Of a stretch of 64,000 nucleotides of DNA, positions 11,282 through 23,254 are shown in pieces. A program made the translations under genes and the position numbers. The stretch covers positions 248,001 to 312,000 of the forward strand of contig JAPDOI010000442.1 in the NCBI GenBank assembly GCA_029168955.1, given 5' to 3'. Below the pieces are notes generated by a model. The model saw only the letters and a list, made by a program, of their open reading frames with translations. It was not told the origin of the DNA and did not search any database. How positions within the stretch are numbered: the stretch's first letter is position 1; every line of letters begins with the position of its first letter. Origin of the DNA: Aplectana chamaeleonis. Taxonomy: Eukaryota > Nematoda > Chromadorea > Rhabditida > Cosmocercidae.

Positions 11282-14200
11282 CCGGCTGGCGCAGCGCGTG
11301 CGACCCAAATGTGCGGCGCGCGCGTAAGACATCATTGGAGCACGATTATACACTCGACCAAATTCTATACAGGCGAGAGAATGTGATATACACGCGAAAC
11401 GAGCCTTAGCTTTTCTTAATACCCTACCGACGAATCAAGGGAAGAAAAATAATGCAATACGTGGTACGAACACTAAATTTCACACTTCTCTAAGGTTAAG
11501 AAGCGAAACTAGTCTCAGCTCTTTCTATTATAGAAGCAAAATCACTTACTAGGGTTTGCCTAACATTTCCGGTGAGCTTTTATAAAACCGTGTGTTGAGA
11601 GTTGTAGGCATGGGACACAGTATTGGCAATCCGTTCTCAAAACCTCCAAAATGTCTCGGAGATTTACAGGAGATTTCCAAAAGTGGGCGTTTTCACACAC
11701 GCTATAAAACGGCGAAATTCACATGGTTCCTACGCGTGCTGGTGCGTCGCGGAAGTTAGAGACAGTGAGAGAGCGGAGGGAGACGGAGGTCCAGGCGTCG
11801 CGCACGCCGCTAGCGCCTCGAATGATGTGAATTACAACGTTTTATAGAGGGAAGCTTCGCGTAGATAAAAAGGGTACACGAATGGCAATTTTCAGGATGT
11901 TCAAAAAATTTCTCGGATTAGGCTGAAAGCTTGTTTCTAGGGGTTGTTTTGGGTGTTGATCACGAATCTGAGGCCCATTTGTCAATATAAAAAAATCCCA
12001 TCTGATTTGGTCCGAAGTTTCAAAACGGGGAAAATTTTGCTGCAAAAACGCCACTTTTGACCATTTCGATAATGCTACGATCAAATCGCCTCAAATCGCG
12101 TAAACAGGGGTGGCTCGGGCTGCCCAACATGAACCTGCAACCCGATTATCGATTTTCGATAGACTACGGTTGATTACGGTGCGTAAACGGTAGCTCGGTC
12201 AAAGTCTCAGATTTGACTCAAAATTTCACTGTGGGAGTTATTTGGGACGCTGAACACGAATTTGAGGTCCATTTTTAGAAGTTCGAAATTTGAAGGCAAG
12301 TAACGACAGTTAAAAGGCATTTTGCCTACCGTAACCCCCCAGATGCAAGGTTTGAGCTGAATCCGGGAAATTTTTTCTCAACACCCCAAAAATTCCCTGA
12401 TACTGTCACAGACCTACGGCAACGACGACATGGTTTTCCAAATCTCCACGGGAAGTTTAAAGCAGTCCCTATTAAGCCTCTTTCATAGTTTGCCGGCCGA
12501 CGTCGGACGACTCGTTATCAAATTTGATAATTGAAGATGGATAAGATGGATAGGATAGGGTAGATAGATCTTCCACATTCGATAAGGAGTCGTCCGACGT
12601 CGGTTGGGCAAGTGTGAAAAGGGCTTTGGATAACCCACGATACCAACCTCAACAGCATGAGAGGAGCTCATAGTGTATATAACAGACCATTAATAACATC
12701 CTTTAAATTGATTCACCGAGAAAATCTTCTTCCAATTCCCAAGTAAGTGATTCCACTCATTCAAGGAAAAACCATTATTAATCAGTATTAGGACTACAGA
12801 GGAATTTTTTAGCTTACTAGTCAGCAGAAAGTCTAATTATTTTTCTCTATCATCACAGTCCGTCTTGAGTTCGATCCACTTTAACCTTGGAAAACGAGAT
12901 AAGACTTGGAGAACCTAGCGAACTTGGGCGATTTGATTTGTGAGTTTGAGAAACATTTCTGCAGAGCAAAACCTTGCGAACTACACCCCTTACCCTTCGA
13001 AGGTCCGGTATTACTCGTAAGCTTCGAGGTTTTCGACGGGAAGCTATTGTTTCCGTTTTCATTTTAGTCTGACGCATGGACCAGGCGGCTGCCGTGCGGG
13101 GTTGGCGGCCTCGCTGAAGAATGGGTTTCGATTCACGTGGGGTGATCTACCGTCGCAGCCCCGTCCATTCATCAGACTAAAATTATTGCGCGAACTCTAA
13201 GCCTCACTGCCTTAGAAATAGCATGAAAAACAATTCGCTAGAAAACATTCAATATTCCTTATTCGCTCAATGCTTTTCACATATTCTACTACTTGACAGT
13301 TAACAGCTGTTGAGATTAGTCTCGTAGATTCTGTTACAAGGGAGGCTTGCCACCTTCCGGTGGCGATTTTGAAACCATGTTGTCGTTGCTGTAGGTTTGT
13401 GACCTTAAATAAATGACCCACGCTTGGAATTTCCTAAATGGCTGCGGAGATTCAAAAAATGGCATTCTCATTGCGTCACAAAAAGGTAAGTATATACACT
13501 CATGAGAGAATTTTTAGGGCGTTCAAAAAAATTTCGGATTCGGCTCAAAACTTCCAACTGGAAGGTCATTTAGGGCGCTGAACCGGAATCTAGGGTCTAT
13601 TCCTCGCCAGACTTAGGGTTACTGCGGGTTGCGGTAGTCATGATGCCTTTCAACTGGAGTTACTTACCTTATATGTAGATTCAAAAATCGAAAAATGGAC
13701 CACAAATTCGTGTTCAGCGTCCTAAATAACACCCAAAAAGAAATTTTCAGTCAAATCTGAGACTTTGACCGAGCTACCGTATACTCACAGTAACCTACCG
13801 CAATTTATCGGAAATCGATACACGGGTTGCAGATTCGTGTTACGCAGCCCGGATAACCCTTCCGTACAAGTTTCGAGGCGATTTGATTGAAGCGCTCTCG
13901 AAATCGTAAGAAAGTGCGTTTGGGCAGCGAGAATTCCCCCATTTTGAAGCTTCGGACCAACTCAGATGGAATTTTCAAACATTGACAAATCGGCCTCAGA
14001 TTCGTAATCAGCACCCAAAAAAACCTCTAGAAACAAGTTTTAAGCGCAATCCAAGACAATTCTCTTTGCACGCAATAAAAATTGTCATTCGTGTACCCGT
14101 TTTCTCTTGGCAAAGCTATGGAAATGTCCCCTTTTGCGAATCTCCTGAAAACCTCTAAGGCGATTGGCTGATTCTGAGTATGAAATATTGGAGCACTGTC

Positions 14201-14534
14201 CTCCCCCTTGAACATATCAACGCTGCATCTCGAAACTCCATCTTATGTGTGCAACCCTCCTTTGCTAATGATGTTGCTTCTGTAATAGAAGGAGCTGAGA
14301 CTAGTTTCGCTTCTTACCTTAGAGCAGTGAGAAATTTAGTGTTCATACCACGTATTGCATTATTTTTACTTCCCTAGGTTCGTCAGTAGGGTATTAAGAA
14401 GAGCTAAGGCTCGTTTTGCCTGCATATCACATTCTCTCGACTGTACAAGATTTTGGTCGAGTGTATAATCGTGCTCCAATGTCTACCGCGCGCGCCGCAG
14501 AATTGCGTCGCACGCGCTGCGCCAGCCGGCCTCC
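11282..14534. mobile_element. Foldback transposon, 3.25 kb, arms about 1.1 kb
   Basis: The left arm (about 11282-12390) is the reverse complement of the right arm (about 13490-14529) over most of its length, with substitutions and indels. The outer 270 bp are the best conserved, for example CGGCTGGCGCAGCGCGTGCG and GAGCACGATTATACACTCGA. Direct copies of GGTGATTAA flank the element (11273-11281 and 14535-14543). A 9-bp duplication with very long inverted repeats resembles foldback Mutator-like elements (inference). The right end has five extra bases beyond the matching tip. The central 1.1 kb shows no transposase; the short frames there are unremarkable. Confidence 0.75.
12478..12623. mobile_element. 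Small MITE nested in the foldback centre
   Basis: CCGACGTCGGACGACTC followed by GTTATC (about 12497) is inverted at GATAAG followed by GAGTCGTCCGACGTCGG (about 12582-12605), giving inverted repeats of about 40 bp. It sits in the unpaired loop between the long arms. Confidence 0.6.
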
Positions 14535-14549
14535 GGTGATTAATCACTT

Positions 14550-15289
14550 TCGGGGTAAGCTGTACTTGAGAAAATAAGTTCTACGACCACTGAAGGAAAC
14601 CGGCACCGCTGCTAAGCACCATAACTCGAATAGAGGAAATAAAGAAAAGAAACTATGAAATATAAAAAAGCGGCCAAAATTAAGCTAAAGAACTCACGTT
14701 AAAAACCACAGAAGTCCCGCAAAAATCTTCCTTCAAACTACGCACTGGTATAGATACCGGACGAAAAGCTTGTATTGACCTACACTCCTGAAAAAAACTA
14801 TTGCTAGAAAACCCGAATTTTTTTCATTAAAGGAGAAAACAAACTTTCACGGATGGAAATCCGGAAGAAAAACAGAAGAATCGAAATGGAGCTTAATTTT
14901 AATCAAAGACTATGAAGGATTGAGGCTCTCTAACAAAAAACACGTCAAGAAAAGGTAAATATCGGTAAAAACACCAAGCGAATAGGGCAAACGAAGCTGA
15001 AAGAAGAGAGGGAGGTTGAAATAGAAAATAGAGAATGAAATGCAAAGTAAACTAATAGAAAACGAGAATATGCACAAAACTATTAAAAAAACTCCATTGC
15101 AGCAGTAGGCGGCGCAAAACTCGTCCACGTGGCATGGCTTCAGAGAAACTCGTCCACTTCCAAATTCTATGCTTGTGAAATATCACTCGATTTTGACCGT
15201 TTTCGCTCGTTTTTTCGCAGTTTCTTTCTTCCTATTCTTATAAGCATCCACCATAGGCCAATTGTATGCAAAAACCCCAAAGTCGAAAA
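14550..15289 (-). other. Intron-like T-rich sequence on the minus strand
   Basis: Apart from the exon candidate at 14698-14787, this stretch is pyrimidine-rich when read on the minus strand. It contains acceptor-like sites and a frame at 14910-15128 (start MDEFCAAYCCNG) that I cannot assign. Confidence 0.35.
14698..14787 (-). CDS. Putative 90-bp exon upstream of the foldback insertion
   Basis: Reading the minus strand, the acceptor AATAGTTTTTTTCAG precedes a 30-codon open stretch containing SIQAFRPVSIPVRSLKED. It ends at the donor AAC|GTGAGTTC. The flanks are T-rich on this strand, as in nematode introns. A further strong acceptor, CTCTCTTCTTTCAG, lies upstream near 15010. The foldback element begins about 160 bp downstream, so any following exon could have been displaced. 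The product is not recognised. Confidence 0.3.
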
Positions 15290-15307
15290 TCATCGCGAAC
15301 CCTGCCT
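15290..15307. mobile_element. Solo right end of the TTAA family
   Basis: ATCGCGAACCCTGCCT followed by TTAA (15308-15311) is the inverted terminus of the family. The partner left end was not found nearby. It carries the same GGGTTCGCGAT variant as the solo left end at 5645. Confidence 0.5.
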
Positions 15308-15335
15308 TTAAATGACGCTGTCGGTACGAACTTAA

Positions 15336-15820
15336 AGGTAGTGTTCACGATAAAAATCGTCTTTCTGTTTTTCCATCTATCTTGAAAACGGCCCCATGCT
15401 GATTCCAATGATGTCTCTAAAATCGTACAAGACCTTCTGGGAACGGAGTTATGGTCCCTCAAAAATTAAACTAAGGAAACATGGTGAACGAGTTGTCCGA
15501 GGCTTGTAACTTCCGTCTTTTGCAGCCAATGTATGCCAGCTGACCTGAGTAAAGAGAGAAGTTGAGAATGAAGGGAAGAACGGGGCCATGATTGGAAATC
15601 ATCGCTCATCTCACTATTTCGAGCATTCATTTGTTCTCGTTGATGGGCGTGTGTTGCGCTTTTGGGGTTTGCCTTGCGCTCGAAGTGGCAACTTCGGGCT
15701 CTTTTGGAGCTTTTCCTGGCTCGTTTTCCTGCGTTCAGTCGACGTCAACGTTACAGTGTGCCCCTCCACTACCCATTCCTAGTGGAAACTAAAACACATT
15801 TTTCATCGTGAACACTGCCT
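15336..15820 (+). mobile_element. TTAA-type MITE, full length (485 bp)
   Basis: The element starts AGGTAGTGTTCACGATAAAA and ends with the inverse, CATCGTGAACACTGCCT. TTAA flanks both sides (15332-15335, 15821-15824). The copy at 49728-50222 is the same element in the opposite orientation. The TTAA target suggests mobilisation by a piggyBac-like enzyme (inference). No transposase is present. Confidence 0.85.
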
Positions 15821-15989
15821 TTAAATTTAAACCTAGTTAACGGAGAACTCAAGATTAATTGGTATAATGGAAATTTCCTCCGGTTTCTGTTATCTGATAG
15901 CGTTATCAGTCACTGTTGTCTTAGGAACTTCAGACTCAGATTCTCGCAGAGGAGACCTATGGGGGAGTATAGCACTGCAGATGAACTAT

Positions 15990-16085
15990 AGTAGGTACAA
16001 TACCGTTGCCAAAATAAGGAAAAAAGCGGCGAAATGGGCGGAATTCGCAACAAAAGCGTCTTCTCCCTATAACTTGCTCTGAAAG
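15990..16085 (+). repeat. Dispersed repeat related to the foldback at 37067-37565
   Basis: AGGTACAATACCG, a purine-rich stretch, GCGAAATGGGCGG and AAAGCGTCTT occur in the same order as in the left arm at 37067-37130. It is probably one isolated arm. Confidence 0.5.
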
Positions 16086-16089
16086 GCTC

Positions 16090-16760
16090 CAATATGATTC
16101 TCAAAACAAACCATCCTCCTCAGCGTGACTTATTGGCTCCAATCATATCAAGGAAGTCCGGAAAACTTTCAAGATGAAACCCCTTTCTTGGGCCACGTTG
16201 TTTTATCGCGCAATAACGTAAATTCGCGCGCAGTGGTTAGCGAAAAAAAAACTAACACCCAACCTCAAGATCGTTCTCCAGTTTTCCTTCTTGCCTTGGA
16301 GAGGATTTTGCGCTGGTCGTAATGGTCTCTCCTGTATATCTCAGCACGCACGGAGTTATGACCCTAAAAAAATCCGAATTCGATCGGAATCGAGCAGATC
16401 GCGATAAAAAACTAGACCGATAGCAAATAGAATAACATAGATTTCGATTAACATCCATCGCGCGTCTCGTCCCTATCGAGATCAAAATTTGTTCGTGGGC
16501 GTGATACATTTTTTTCTTGTCTGGGGGCGTGGCCTACTTTTCCCTAGCTTTTCTCGCCTGTTTGAGCGGATTGAGATTTCGCGCTCGCCAGGTTTCCTAT
16601 ACACGGTGACCGGATTATAATGTCAAAAATTGCCCCTGAGGTTAGACAGTGCCTTTGATACTCGTCTTCTGAAAGCGGTATGATTCATATGTCGTGCCCC
16701 CACCCCTCCCAACTAGGTTTGTACCGGATCCAATCAGAGCGCGAGAATTTTCACTCAGCG
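16090..16760. other. No gene recognised
   Basis: Frames are under 90 codons and unremarkable. No RNA gene or repeat boundary was seen. Confidence 0.45.
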
Positions 16761-16822
16761 TAGCAAACCGTCACAATGTATCACCGCTGCTTCAATTTGC
16801 AGATGATATAACGTATGTATAA
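16761..16822 (+). pseudogene. Reverse transcriptase fragment with FADD motif
   Basis: One frame reads SVANRHNVSPLLQFADDITYV followed by TAA at 16820-16822. The LLQFADDI core matches the catalytic [YF]xDD box of reverse transcriptases. Nothing upstream or downstream extends the domain, so only a scrap of a retroelement is present. A chance match to so short a motif is possible. Confidence 0.3.
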
Positions 16823-16847
16823 CCATGACTGAACTGGGTAATTTCAG

Positions 16848-17203
16848 TTCAGTTGACGCTGCAAAAGGGCAAGATCCTGTTGCCTTAAACAAGAAGGGCA
16901 GGAAAACATTACAGGAGTGTCCGACAAAAGCAACCGAACAAACAAAGGATTTATGCGAGTTCGAGAAAAAAGCAGCCGATGAAGGGGTCGTGCTTCCACC
17001 AGATAAAGTTAAACATCTGGGTAACATTGATGATATCGCTCAGGTTTGTCACTATTACTTTTTCGAGAGAAGGATGTTAATAATGTCCTGCGAGATGAAA
17101 GGTGCATGATGACACCAAATCCCATGCTGTTCCTGCTGACGCCTTTTAGCAATATGTCTGTCGAGTAAAAGACATTTTTATAACATTTGAAGGCCTGACG
17201 TAG
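16848..17203 (+). CDS. Putative two-exon 3' gene fragment
   Basis: An acceptor GGTAATTTCAG precedes a 196-bp open exon (16848-17043) that ends CAG|GTTTGTC. The encoded stretch is lysine- and glutamate-rich and soluble-looking, with segments such as KKGRKTLQECPTKATEQ and VVLPPDKVKHLGNIDDIAQ. The acceptor GACGCCTTTTAG then leads in phase to 17150-17203, which encodes QYVCRVKDIFITFEGLT and a stop. The composition looks like real protein, but I recognise no family. The uninterrupted frame also begins at an ATG at 16825. It may be a gene fragment or part of a mobile element next to the FADD scrap. Confidence 0.4.
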
Positions 17204-18597
17204 TTCAACAAGAGATCTCTCGTGGAACTTAGACTACATAAAATCAGTGTTCACGATGACAATATTCTTTCAGTTCTAACCGGAAATCAAAATATTTGAG
17301 GTCTATTTCAACACGAATGTAAAAAGACGACTAAAAACGAGTCAGAAATCGCCCTATGCTACCCCAGAGTTTGGATATGGAATGTTTGAAACGCCCACTT
17401 CACTAATGGCCGTTTTGGAAGTGGGCGTGGCGAGAGCGCCACGGCCAAGTAAAGGATCTCATAGAACTACAAATGACTCGCCCTTTCTACATTAATTTCC
17501 GAACATTTTGTGAAAAATCGATAACTTCGCAGGCGGGCCTGATTTTCACAAAAACGGCCCAAAGTTGCGAAGTTGTAAGCCCGTCATGCCTGCAATGCCC
17601 ACCAACCCCTTCTGATGAGAATGTGTATCCAAGGACGACTTCAATGGCAAATTGCCAAGGGGTCTCGCCGCACTCACCAATCCTAAATGAATTTTTGATG
17701 CAGGGAAAATCGTTCCCATTGTTGTGAAGTTGTCCCAAATTTGAGGTTTGGTTGAAAACTCTGTAACGGAAAAAGTCATGGCGTACATGCGGACGCTATT
17801 GCACGCCTCTGAACTCCCGAAGAAAAAAGGAATTTTGAACTTGGTTCAACTTCAAAGTGAGCAAAAATGGGTGCAGGACGAGTTTTCCGTCTCTTTATTA
17901 AAGAACGAACCTTGTCAGGGCCCGTATGCCTCTCCCCGGCGGGGATCCGTCCCCGAGCGTCCCCGCGCGGGGACGTTCGGGACGGACCGTATGCACTCAG
18001 ACATGGGGACGGGTGCAGCGCGGGGCAATGTTGGTGGGTGGGACCAGCCTTTGTCTCGAATTTCCCCCGCCTTCGCACTGACACTCTGAGAAAATCGGTA
18101 CCGCTGGTTTCGCGATAGCCCCGAGATTCTCGCTGGTATCGCGATGGGGTATCGGCAGTTGATTGGGGGGCTCCGCGATCGTGGAGAAGTTGTGTGTGAC
18201 GAAGTCGCCCCGCGATAGCCTTATGTCGGCTCCACAGTCCGATAAAGAGGTAGCGTAGACAACACGGTTCCTCGGTGAAACAGCGTCGGCACCGCGATGA
18301 GTGTGCAGGCTTTCAGTGTCCCGTCGGCTCCGCGTTCGATACACCTCCGAACTGCCACACATCAGTCATAATGCAGTATCGATCAAATTTCCAACTAGAC
18401 TCGCCGATATCTATTCCGGTGCTCTCCGAATTCGTTTTTTTTTATGTTATCCACATTTTAACCATAGCATACACTGCCAGTGTAGTAAAATTGGCTTTAT
18501 ACTGAATTTCCATCTCAAGCGTTAAGTCTTTCTTATGTTGCGACATTAACTAATATAATCTTGAACGCCTGTTTGTGCTCATGTGTCTCCGCGTATC
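17204..18597. other. No gene recognised; GC-rich hairpin at 17949-17986
   Basis: The sequence CGTCCCCGAGCGTCCCCGCG at 17949 folds back onto the following bases, CGGGGACGTTCGGGACGG. A weaker inverted pair, AACGCCCACTTC and GAAGTGGGCGT, lies near 17390-17430. Open frames at 17473-18362 are short and overlap on both strands, which is typical of chance in GC-rich DNA. Confidence 0.45.
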
Positions 18598-18598
18598 G

Positions 18599-18718
18599 CT
18601 CCAGCCGCGAAGCGGCTGGAGAGGTTTGGTTTTGCCTAGGCCTTGTGATCACTTAGAATTTTATAAAATAGTTTATAGAATCTTTGAAACAAATTGTGGT
18701 GAGCGCGAAGCGCTCACC
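18599..18718. repeat. Two short perfect hairpins with CGCGAAGCG loops
   Basis: CTCCAGCCGCGAAGCGGCTG with its completion (18599-18621) and GGTGAGCGCGAAGCGCTCAC with its completion (18698-18718) are perfect hairpins about 100 bp apart. The second lies between AAATTGT and GGATTTGGC. That pair of motifs recurs in the foldback at 24358-25169. Confidence 0.6.
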
Positions 18719-18904
18719 AGGATTTGGCTTTGATCTCTTCCCGCGCGGATGCCCTACAATGAGATCACCTATTCATACCGTCAACAGAGGTATGAGCTGT
18801 ACACTATTCGACGCGCTGCAAGAAATTACATATGTGTGCAACTTTTCATCCCAACTGGTCCCCGCTTTCTGAAGTTATGACCTCTCAAAGTACGCAAAAA
18901 CGTT

Positions 18905-18990
18905 CTCCACCACCGCCTCCGCCTCCGCCTCCGCCACCGCCTCCGCCTCCGCCTCCGCCTCCGCCTCCGCCTCCGCCTCCACCTCCGTCC
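18905..18990. repeat. Hexamer microsatellite (CCGCCT)n
   Basis: More than a dozen near-perfect CCGCCT units (also read as CCN triplets) give a proline run in one frame and arginine or glutamate-alanine runs in others. It is a simple repeat; I do not read it as a gene. Confidence 0.9.
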
Positions 18991-19380
18991 GTCGAAAACC
19001 ATTTTTTTGGAAGGCGTGGACCAAATCGCTCGAAAATTTGTGACTAGATGTAATAGACCACGGGAATGACGAAAATAATTGTGAGAACTCACCATAATTC
19101 CTTCTGGGCACCAAACGGGCGTTTGAAACTCGGAAACCGGCCTCTCAAGATTAGTTTATAAAAATGACGGGTTTTTCGTTATCAGTCATTGTTTTCTTAG
19201 AGACTCCATATAAATACCTTGCTCTCTAGGGTGGTGTACTCTAAACGTCCGGCTTGGAAACAGGACGCTATGCGGAAGGGTTGTTTTTGAGCGTGGCGCG
19301 TGTTTGTACCATGCACACCAAAGATAAGAAGTCGTCGCAGGGTGTGCTGAAGTGTCGGTTGACTATGCGAGACCGCAGTA

Positions 19381-22300
19381 GGAGTATGCAGGACGTCGTG
19401 GAACTACAGCAACCCCTCAGTAGGGGTGTGCAGGACGCCGTAGAATGTGTGCAGGACCTCAGTAGGAGTGTGCAGGACCTTAGTAGGAGTGTGCAGGACA
19501 TCATGGGACCTGTGCAGGACCCCAGTAGGGGTGTGCAGGACGTCGTAGAATGTGTGCAGGACCTCAGTGGGAGTGTGCAGGACCTTAGTAGGAGTGTGCA
19601 GGACATCATGGGACCTGTGCAGGACCCCAGTAGGGGTGTGCAGGACCTCAGTAGGAGTGTGCATGACATTATGGGACCTGTACAGGACCTCAGTAGGAGT
19701 GCGCAGGATATCATGGAACGTGTGCAGGACCCCAGTAGGGGTGTGCAGGACATCATGGGACCTGTGCAGGACCCCAGTAGGAGTGTGCAGGACATCATGG
19801 AACCTGTGTAGGACCCCAGTAGGGGTGTGCAGGACATCGTAGAATGTGTGCAGAACATCAGTAGGAGTGTGCAGGACATCATGGGACCTGTGCAGGACCC
19901 CAGTAGGGGTGTGCAGGACGTCGTAGAATGTGTGCAGGACCTTAGTAGGAGTGTGCAGGACATCATGAAACATGTGCAAGACCCCTGTAAGGATGAGCAG
20001 GACTTCATGGAATGTGTGCAGGACATCAGTAGGAGTGTGCAGGACATCATGAAGCGTGTGCAGGACCCCAGTAGGGTTGAGCAGGACGTCATGGAATGTG
20101 TGTAGGACCTTAGTAAAATTACACAGGACATCATAGAACGTGTGCAGGACCCCAATAGGGGTGTGCAGGACATCATGGAATGTGTGCAGGACCTTAGTAG
20201 GAGTGTGCAGGACATCATGAAACGTGTGCAAGACCCTGTAAGGATGATCAGAACTTCGTGGAATGTGTGCAGGACATCAGTAGGAGTGTGCAGGACATCA
20301 TGAAGCGTGTGCAGGACCCCAATAGGGGTGTGCAGGACATCATGGAATGTGTGCAGGACCTCAGTAGGAGTGTGCAGGACATCATGAAACGTGTGCAAGA
20401 CCCCTGTAAGGATGATCAGAACTTCGTGGAATGTGTGCAGGACATCAGTAGGAGTGTGCAGGACATCATGAAACGTGTGCAAGACCCCTGTAAGGATGAG
20501 CAGGACTTCATGGAATGTGTGCTGGATCTCAGTAGGGGTGTGCAGGACGCCGTAGAATGTGTGCAGGACCTCAGTAGGAGTGTGCAGGACCTTAGTAGGA
20601 GTGTGCAGGACGTCATGGGACCTGTGCAGGACCCCAGTAGGGGTGTGCAGGACGTCGTAGAATGTGTGCAGGACCTCCAGTAGGAGTGTGCAGGACCTTA
20701 GTAGGGAGTGTGCAGGACATCATGGGACCTGTGCAGGACCCCAGTAGGGGTGTGCAGGACCTCAGTAGAAGTGTGCAGGACATTTTGGGACCTGTGCAGG
20801 ACCCCAGTAAGGGTGTGCAGGACGTCGTAGAATGTGTGCAGGACCTCAGTGGGAGTGTGCAGGACCTTAGTAGGAGTGTGCAGGACATCATGGGACCTGT
20901 GCAGGACCCCAGTAGGGGTGTGCAGGACCTCAGTAGGAGTGTGCATGACATTATGGGACCTGTACAGGACCTCAGTAGGAGTGCGCAGGATATCATGGAA
21001 CGTGTGCAGGACCCCAGTAGGGGTGTGCAGGACCTCAGTAGGAGTGTGCAGGACCTTAGTAGGAGTGTGCAGGACATCATGGGACCTGTGCAGGACCCCA
21101 GTAGGAGTGTGCAGGACATCATGGAACCTGTGTAGGACCCCAGTAGGGGTGTGCAGGACATCGTAGAATGTGTGCAGAACATCAGTAGGAGTGTGCAGGA
21201 CATCATGGGACCTGTGCAGGACCCCAGTAGGGGTGTGCAGGACGTCGTAGAATGTGTGCAGGACCTTAGTAGGAGTGTGCAGGACATCATGAAACATGTG
21301 CAAGACCCTGTAAGGATGAGCAGGACTTCATGGAATGTGTGCAGGATATCAGTAGGAGTGTGCAGGACATCATGAAGCGTGTGCAGGACCCCAGTAGGGT
21401 TGAGCAGGACGTCATGGAATGTGTGTAGGACCTTAGTAAAATTACACAGGACATCATGGAACGTGTGCAGGACCCCAATAGGGGTGTGCAGGACATCATG
21501 GAATGTGTGCAGGACCTTAGTAGGAGTGTACAGGACATCATGAAACGTGTGCAAGACCTCTGTAAGGATGATCAGAACTTCGTGGAATGTAGTGCAGGAC
21601 ATCAGTAGGAGTGTGCAGGACATCATGAAGCGTGTGCAGGACCCCAATAGGGGTGTGCAGGACATCATGGAATGTGTGCAGGACCTTAGTAGGAGTGTGC
21701 AGGACATCATGAAACGTGTGCAAGACCCCTGTAAGGATGATCAGAACTACGTGGAATGTGTGCAGGACATCCCAGTAGGAGTGTGCAGGACATCATGAAA
21801 CGTGTGCAAGACCCCTGTAAGGATGAGCAGGACTTCATGGAATGTGTGCTGGATCTCAGTAGGGGTGTGCAGGACGCCGTAGAATGTGTGCAGGACCTCA
21901 GTAGGAGTGTGTGCAGGACCTTAGTAGGAGTGTGCAGGACATCATGGGACCTGTGCAGGACCCCAGTAGGGGTGTGCAGGACGTCGTAGAATGTGTGCAG
22001 GACCTCAGTAGGAGTGTGCAGGACCTTAGTAGGAGTGTGCAGGACATCATGGGACCTGTGCAGGACCCCAGTAGGGGTGTGCAGGACCTCAGTAGGAGTG
22101 TGCAGGACATTTTGTGACCTGTGCAGAACCCCAGTAAGGGTGTGCAGGACGTCGTAGAATGTGTGCAGGACCTCAGTGGGAGTGTGCAGGACCTTAGTAG
22201 GAGTGTGCAGGACATCATGGGACCTGTGCAGGACCCCAGTAGGGGTGTGCAGGACTTCAGTAGGAGTGTGCATGACATTATGGGACCTGTACAGGACCTC

Positions 22301-23254
22301 AGTAGGAGTGCGCAGGATATCATGGAACGTGTGCAGGACCCCAGTAGGGTGTGCAGGACGTCGTAGAATGTGTGCAGGACCTCAGTAGGAGTGTGCAGGA
22401 CCTTAGTAGGAGTGTGCAGGACATCATGGGACCTGTGCAGGACCCCAGTAGAAGTGTGCAGGACATCATGGAACCTGTGTAGGACCCCAGTAGGGGTGTG
22501 CAGGACATCGTAGAATGTGTGCAGAACATCAGTAGGAGTGTGCAGGACATCATGGGACCTGTGCAGGACCCCAGTAGGGGTGTGCAGGACGTCGTAGAAT
22601 GTGTGCAGGACCTTAGTAGGAGTGTGCAGGACATCATGAAACATGTGCAAGACCCCTGTAAGGATGAGCAGGACTTCATGGAATGTGTGCAGGACATCAG
22701 TAGGAGTGTGCAGGACATCATGAAGCGTGTGCAGGACCCCAGTAGGGTTGAGCAGGACGTCATGGAATGTGTGTAGGACCTTAGTAGGAGTGTGCAGGAC
22801 ATCATGAAACGTGTGCAAGACCCCTGTAAGGATGATCAGAACTTCGTGGAATGTGTGCAGGACATCAGTAGGAGTGTGCAGGACATCATGAAACGTGTGC
22901 AAGACCCCTGTAAAGGATGATCAGAACTTCGTGGAATGTGTGCAGGACATCAGTAGGAGTGTGCAGGACATCATGAAGCGTGTGCAGGACCCCAATAGGG
23001 GTGTGCAGGACATCATGGAATGTGTGCAGGACCTTAGTAGGAGTGTGCAGGACATCATGAAACGTGTGCAAGACCCTGTAAGGGATGATCAGAACTTCAT
23101 GGAATGTGTGCAGGACATCAGTAGGGAGTGTGCAGGACATCATGAAACGTGTGCAAGACCCCTGTAAGGATGAGCAGGACTTCATGGAATGTGTGCTGGA
23201 TCTCAGTAGGGTGTGCAGGACCTCAGTTCAATGTTCAGGACACCGTATGCAAGC
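19381..23254. repeat. 21-bp minisatellite, about 184 units
   Basis: Each unit is TGTGCAGGAC plus 11 variable bases, for example CTCAGTAGGAG, ATCATGGGACC or GTCGTAGAATG. Because 21 is a multiple of three and units lack stops, long frames appear on both strands: VQD-x4 heptads on plus, and up to 404 codons of HTPT/VLHTFHD repeats on minus. Variant order shows higher-order repeats. The rare variant GCATGACATTATGGGACC recurs at about 19661, 20943 and 22269, a period near 1.3 kb. I interpret it as non-coding satellite DNA. Confidence 0.95.

Noticed and set aside
15129..15311. A 60-codon plus-strand frame
   Set aside because: Composition is intron-like and the frame runs into a transposon end (15290-15307).
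18875..19114. Frames with long proline, arginine or glutamate-alanine runs
   Set aside because: They translate the CCGCCT microsatellite in different frames; no flanking coding evidence.
19268..20482. A 404-codon minus-strand frame with HTPT/TFHD repeats
   Set aside because: Same explanation for the 21-bp array. The plus strand is equally open (VQD heptads), and single-base indels shift the frame without any sign of constraint.
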